The notes under the pieces: model-generated | Databases searched by the model: none | Told to the model about the DNA's origin: nothing | Seen by the model: only the letters and a program-made list of their open reading frames with translations | Assembly: GCA_017397765.1 (NCBI GenBank) | Contig: JAFQIB010000087.1 | Coordinates: 1-42,750, forward strand | DNA: 42,750 nt | Direction of reading: 5' to 3' | Origin: Clostridia bacterium | GTDB lineage: Bacteria > Bacillota > Clostridia > Christensenellales > Aristaeellaceae | Made by a program: the position numbers and the translations under genes | Shown: one piece after another, positions 40,076 to 42,750 of the stretch | Numbering within the stretch: the stretch's first letter is position 1 | Layout: every line of letters begins with the position of its first letter

Positions 40076-40193
40076 AGGAAAAGGAATAAATGCGGAAAGA
40101 TTTTTCCTTTGCCGCGCGTCATATATACGGGGCCTTTTAGGCGCTCCGCCAAACAAAAGAAACCGGATTCCGGTTGGAAAGGAGGTTTGATCC

Positions 40194-40730
40194 TTGCTCC
40201 TGATGCTGAATCTTGATCTGCCCGGACCACGGGAGAATGCCGAGGATCACCTCACCCGGCTCATGCAGACCTACGGCAGCAATATTCTGCGCGTCTGCTA
40301 CCTGTATCTGAAGGATCACAGCCTTGCGCAGGACGCTGCGCAGAGCACCTTTCTCAAGGCCTGGAAGGCCCTGGGGACGCTCCGTGCCGGCTCCACCGAA
40401 AAGGCCTGGCTGATGCGCATTGCCGTCAACACCTGCAAATCCATGCTGCGCAGCCGGGAATACCAGCTGTACGCCAAATCTCCTGATATGGAGGAGCTGC
40501 CTGAGCCCTACACCGAGGATGCGCATCCGGACAACACCGTCCTTCTGGCCGTATTGGCCCTGCCGGAGAAATACCGCGAGGCTGTGGTGCTCCACTATTA
40601 TCAGGGCTTTTCCTCCCCGGAGATCGCCCAGATTCTCCGCATTCCCCAGGCAACGGTGCTGACCAGGCTGCACCGCGCCCGCAAGCTCCTGGAATCCGAA
40701 CTGAAAGGATGGTATTTGAGCGATGAATGA
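40194..40730 (+). CDS. ECF-type RNA polymerase sigma factor (sigma-70 family)
   Basis: A 178-aa extracytoplasmic-function sigma factor. Region 2 spans about 20-85 ([38 protein letters not shown]... [17 protein letters not shown]). Region 4 spans about 118-170 ([44 protein letters not shown]). The start is probably the TTG at 40194, eight bases after AAAGGAGG; the first ATG (40203) is too far from the ribosome site. The stop overlaps the next gene by eight bases, the usual coupling of an ECF factor to its anti-sigma partner. The target regulon cannot be told from the window, and no convincing autoregulatory promoter was recognised. Confidence 0.92.
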   Translation: MLLMLNLDLPGPRENAEDHLTRLMQTYGSNILRVCYLYLKDHSLAQDAAQSTFLKAWKALGTLRAGSTEKAWLMRIAVNTCKSMLRSREYQLYAKSPDMEELPEPYTEDAHPDNTVLLAVLALPEKYREAVVLHYYQGFSSPEIAQILRIPQATVLTRLHRARKLLESELKGWYLSDE

Positions 40731-42204
40731 CCGCTTCTTCTCCGCGCTCGACGCCAGCCTTTCCGGCCTGGAGTTCACCGAGCGCATGCAGCAGCATGTG
40801 CTGCAGCAGATCCGCACCCCCGCCCCTGCAAAGCCGACCACGGCACGCCGCAGCTGGATGCTCCCGGCTTTGTCCGCCGCTGCAGCCCTGCTGCTGATGG
40901 TGGTTGGTCTGAACCGGGTCAATCACATCATGGATCAGGCGGGCGACCCGATCACCGCACCGGCTTCAACCAATGCAGCAGCAGCGCCGACCTTTGCACC
41001 CATCGGCCCCGATCCGACCTTCATGGCTGTCCCGACGCAGGAGATCTCCCCTGCACCGACAGTGACCAGCAGTCCGAGTCCCACGCCTACGGTGACCCCG
41101 AGTCCCACGCCCACGGCAACCCCGAGCCCCACGCCCACGGCAACTCCAAGCCCTACGCCCACGGCGACCCCGAGTCCCACGCCCACGGCAACTCCGACGC
41201 CCACACCTACGGCGACTCCGAGCCCCACACCTATGGCGACTCCGAGCCCCACGCCTACGGCAACTCCGAGTCCTACGCCCACGGCAACGCCGAGTCCCAC
41301 GCCCACGGCAACTCCGAGTCCTACGCCCACGGCGACCCCGAGTCCCACGCCCACGGCAACGCCGAGCCCCACACCTACGGCGACTCCGAGCCCCACACCT
41401 ACGGCGACTCCGAGCCCCACGCCTACGGCAACGCCGAGTCCCACGCCCACGGCAACGCCGAGTCCCACGCCCACGGCAACTCCGAGTCCCACGCCCACGG
41501 CAACTCCGAGTCCCACGCCCACGGCAACTCCAAGTCCCACGCCCACGGCAACTCCAAGTCCCACGCCCACGGCAACTTCGACGCCCACACCGGCACCCAC
41601 ACCTTGCCCGACCGAACCCGCCTACAAGTCCGCGCTGGTCAAGGCGACCTACAGCCTGCAGGACAAGGTGACGAAGTACGCCCACTACAACACGACCTAC
41701 CGGCAATACGAAGATTTCAACACCCTCAATGTGTTCTTCTTCTACAAGGCAGGGCTGCCCGAGGGCGCCTATATGCAGGTGCTGGAGGCAGACGGCGTTC
41801 CCGGCGCATACGGCAGCGCGGTCATCGGGCCCGCCAATGTGGAAGGAACAGATCCGGAGCTGCTGAACGCCAAGATCTTCAGCTACAACCTGCCCGCATG
41901 CCAGACCGTACTGACTGCCTGCTGTGCGCCGGACGGTACGGAGCTGTTCCGCGCAGGCTTCAAGCTGAAGGAGGTCAGCTATCCCTCCGGCCGCGACAGC
42001 GCCCCAGCTGCCGGCAACGCTACTCCTGTTCCGCCCGGATATGGCGACGACTACAATATCCTGGACAGCATCACCGGCAGGCCCACGCCCACCCCCTGGT
42101 ACAGCTGGATTCAGGACGGTATGTACATCAAGACCCCCAGCCCTTACGATTATGTTCAGCCCACCCCGAATCCCTTCGGCTGGAGTGGCGGCTGGGGCTG
42201 GTAA
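40723..42204 (+). CDS. Probable membrane anti-sigma partner with 21 octapeptide repeats
   Basis: A 493-aa protein coupled to the ECF sigma gene. Residues 1-44 are cytosolic ([18 protein letters not shown]...), one transmembrane helix follows (about 45-63, [19 protein letters not shown]), and everything after should be outside the cell. Residues about 118-285 are 21 consecutive copies of PSPTPTAT, an extended Pro/Thr/Ser stalk that may be O-glycosylated. The C-terminal 200 residues ([23 protein letters not shown]... to WSGGWGW) form an unrecognised domain with four Cys-containing strands, perhaps a sensor. Sigma-partner position and one-helix topology suggest an anti-sigma factor of the RsgI/RsiX kind, although no zinc anti-sigma motif is visible. 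Function is inferred from context. Confidence 0.7.
   Translation: MNDRFFSALDASLSGLEFTERMQQHVLQQIRTPAPAKPTTARRSWMLPALSAAAALLLMVVGLNRVNHIMDQAGDPITAPASTNAAAAPTFAPIGPDPTFMAVPTQEISPAPTVTSSPSPTPTVTPSPTPTATPSPTPTATPSPTPTATPSPTPTATPTPTPTATPSPTPMATPSPTPTATPSPTPTATPSPTPTATPSPTPTATPSPTPTATPSPTPTATPSPTPTATPSPTPTATPSPTPTATPSPTPTATPSPTPTATPSPTPTATPSPTPTATPSPTPTATSTPTPAPTPCPTEPAYKSALVKATYSLQDKVTKYAHYNTTYRQYEDFNTLNVFFFYKAGLPEGAYMQVLEADGVPGAYGSAVIGPANVEGTDPELLNAKIFSYNLPACQTVLTACCAPDGTELFRAGFKLKEVSYPSGRDSAPAAGNATPVPPGYGDDYNILDSITGRPTPTPWYSWIQDGMYIKTPSPYDYVQPTPNPFGWSGGWGW
41074..41577 (+). repeat. 24-bp tandem repeat, 21 units, coding for PSPTPTAT
   Basis: Exactly 504 bases made of 24-base units of the type CCGAGTCCCACGCCCACGGC plus AACT. 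Units differ mainly at third positions (AGT/AGC, CCC/CCT/CCA, ACG/ACA), with rare amino-acid changes ([24 protein letters not shown]). Some blocks of adjacent units are identical, implying recent slippage or unequal exchange. The frame is kept throughout. Not a CRISPR array: there are no spacers. Confidence 0.95.
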
Positions 42205-42226
42205 ACAGCAGGACATCCCACCACAA

Positions 42227-42260
42227 GACGCTCCCCGGTTGACCGGGAGCGTCTTTTCTC
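42227..42260 (+). terminator. Terminator of the sigma/anti-sigma operon
   Basis: GACGCTCCC (42227-42235) pairs with GGGAGCGTC (42245-42253), with an inner CGG/CCG pair and a TTGA loop. TTTTCTC follows. Confidence 0.9.
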
Positions 42261-42330
42261 TGCACACAAAAAGCTCCCTCCATGACGGAGAGAGCCATTG
42301 GGTCGGTGACCCGGTCAATCAGAGGGTCAA

Positions 42331-42612
42331 TCAGCCACGGCGAGCGGCGAAGCACTCGCTGCAGTACACGGGACGATCCTCACGGGGCTGGAAGGGAACC
42401 TTGGTGGCCTTGCCGCACTCGGCACAGACAGCGTCGAACATCTCGCGAGGAGCGCCGGCAGCGGGACGGGAAGCCTTGCGGGCCATACGGCAGTCACGGC
42501 AGCGGGTGGGCTCGTTCTGGAAGCCCTTCTCGGCGTAGAACTCCTGTTCACCGGCAGAGAAAATGAACTCGTTGCCACAGTCTTTGCATACCAGCGTCTT
42601 GTCTTCGTACAT
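42331..42612 (-). CDS. Small zinc-ribbon protein
   Basis: A 93-aa protein with two zinc ribbons. The first is CKDCGNEFIFSAGEQEFYAEKGFQNEPTRCRDCR, the conserved zinc-ribbon of small uncharacterised Bacillota proteins. The second is CAECGKATKVPFQPREDRPVYCSECF, the CxDR-type ribbon. Both have CxxC pairs at each end. The function of these proteins is unknown; nucleic-acid binding or ribosome association is often guessed. The start chosen is ATG 42612 with GGGGG upstream. A longer frame to 42681 reads through a T-rich stretch that is more likely untranslated. No promoter was clear in the remaining 138 bases of the window. Confidence 0.85.
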   Translation of the reverse strand: MYEDKTLVCKDCGNEFIFSAGEQEFYAEKGFQNEPTRCRDCRMARKASRPAAGAPREMFDAVCAECGKATKVPFQPREDRPVYCSECFAARRG

Positions 42613-42750
42613 GGTTTTGGAACCCCCTGAAAAAAATGTAAAGTAGGCTGTTTCTCCGGCTGACCTGGTTTTTGACCCCACACTCGCCGTCTGGGAGGTA
42701 GCTCTGCACGATCAGTGCCCTCACGCACTCCTCTCGGGGTCTGGACGAAA

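Noticed and set aside
41074..41577. CRISPR array
   Set aside because: The 24-base units are contiguous with no spacers and encode PSPTPTAT in frame within a larger gene.
40966..42318. 450-codon Arg/Gly/Cys-rich frame on the minus strand
   Set aside because: Antisense of the PSPTPTAT repeat; its apparent repeats are the complement of the coding repeat.

Overview
The window reads as the chromosome of a GC-rich anaerobic Bacillota, most likely a gut Clostridia (Oscillospirales/Christensenellales-like). Evidence: strong AGGAGG ribosome sites on almost every gene, sigma-A promoters with TATAAT boxes, a DnaD/DnaI helicase-loading pair, RqcH, GerMN and MoxR/DUF58/transglutaminase genes, an NfnAB-type transhydrogenase and an Mrp operon. 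The genus cannot be fixed from the sequence. No rRNA, tRNA, CRISPR array, phage or transposase gene was recognised.

Layout. 1-407 is a hairpin-rich intergenic stretch. 408-4095 (minus) holds an inositol-monophosphatase-family enzyme, a metallophosphoesterase and uvrB. 4267-6193 (plus) is a PAP2-family membrane phosphatase between two HTH-XRE/membrane regulators. 6332-9459 (minus) is a methionine ABC transporter operon, metQ-metN-metI, with a long leader. 9517-10557 is an M42 aminopeptidase. 10828-12645 is an L,D-transpeptidase. 12698-17121 (minus) is a moxR-DUF58-transglutaminase operon. 17589-18650 is a double-GerMN protein and 18823-20565 is rqcH. 20806-23595 (minus) is dnaD-dnaI-arsC/spx-like. 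23791-24951 is a GH105/GH88 hydrolase. 25028-27371 (minus) is nfnA-nfnB. 27526-28494 is a secreted NlpC/P60-like protein. 28763-38361 (plus) is a ten-gene Mrp/Mbh-type cation/proton antiporter operon. 38539-39984 is a GH29 fucosidase. 40194-42204 is an ECF sigma factor with its membrane partner, and 42331-42612 is a zinc-ribbon protein.

The most remarkable region is the methionine transporter. Between the promoter (9430-9459) and metQ lies a 33-codon leader ORF with 11 Met codons, followed by a perfect 11-bp hairpin with a U-rich tail. This is the architecture of ribosome-mediated transcription attenuation, and I saw no S-box or T-box signature. Such control is classical for amino-acid operons of Proteobacteria but is not the usual way Bacillota sense methionine. 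The metQ product is also circularly permuted: the half that normally follows the SLDEL-like hinge segment (AVPNDPTN...) comes first, and the half that normally starts the mature protein (PTPHAQIL...SLDAL-like) comes last, joined by a new linker. A second small ORF is translationally coupled to metQ.

A second theme is small palindromic elements. One is inserted in frame in nfnB (about 90 nt), a related-looking one lies in the tail of mnhC, a 300-bp hairpin-dense element between moxR and the GerMN gene is flanked by a 20-bp direct repeat, and a 240-bp inverted-repeat element with a duplicated terminator sits between rqcH and the arsC/spx-like gene. A third theme is an antiporter operon with four NuoL/M/N-like subunits and no oxidoreductase module in view.
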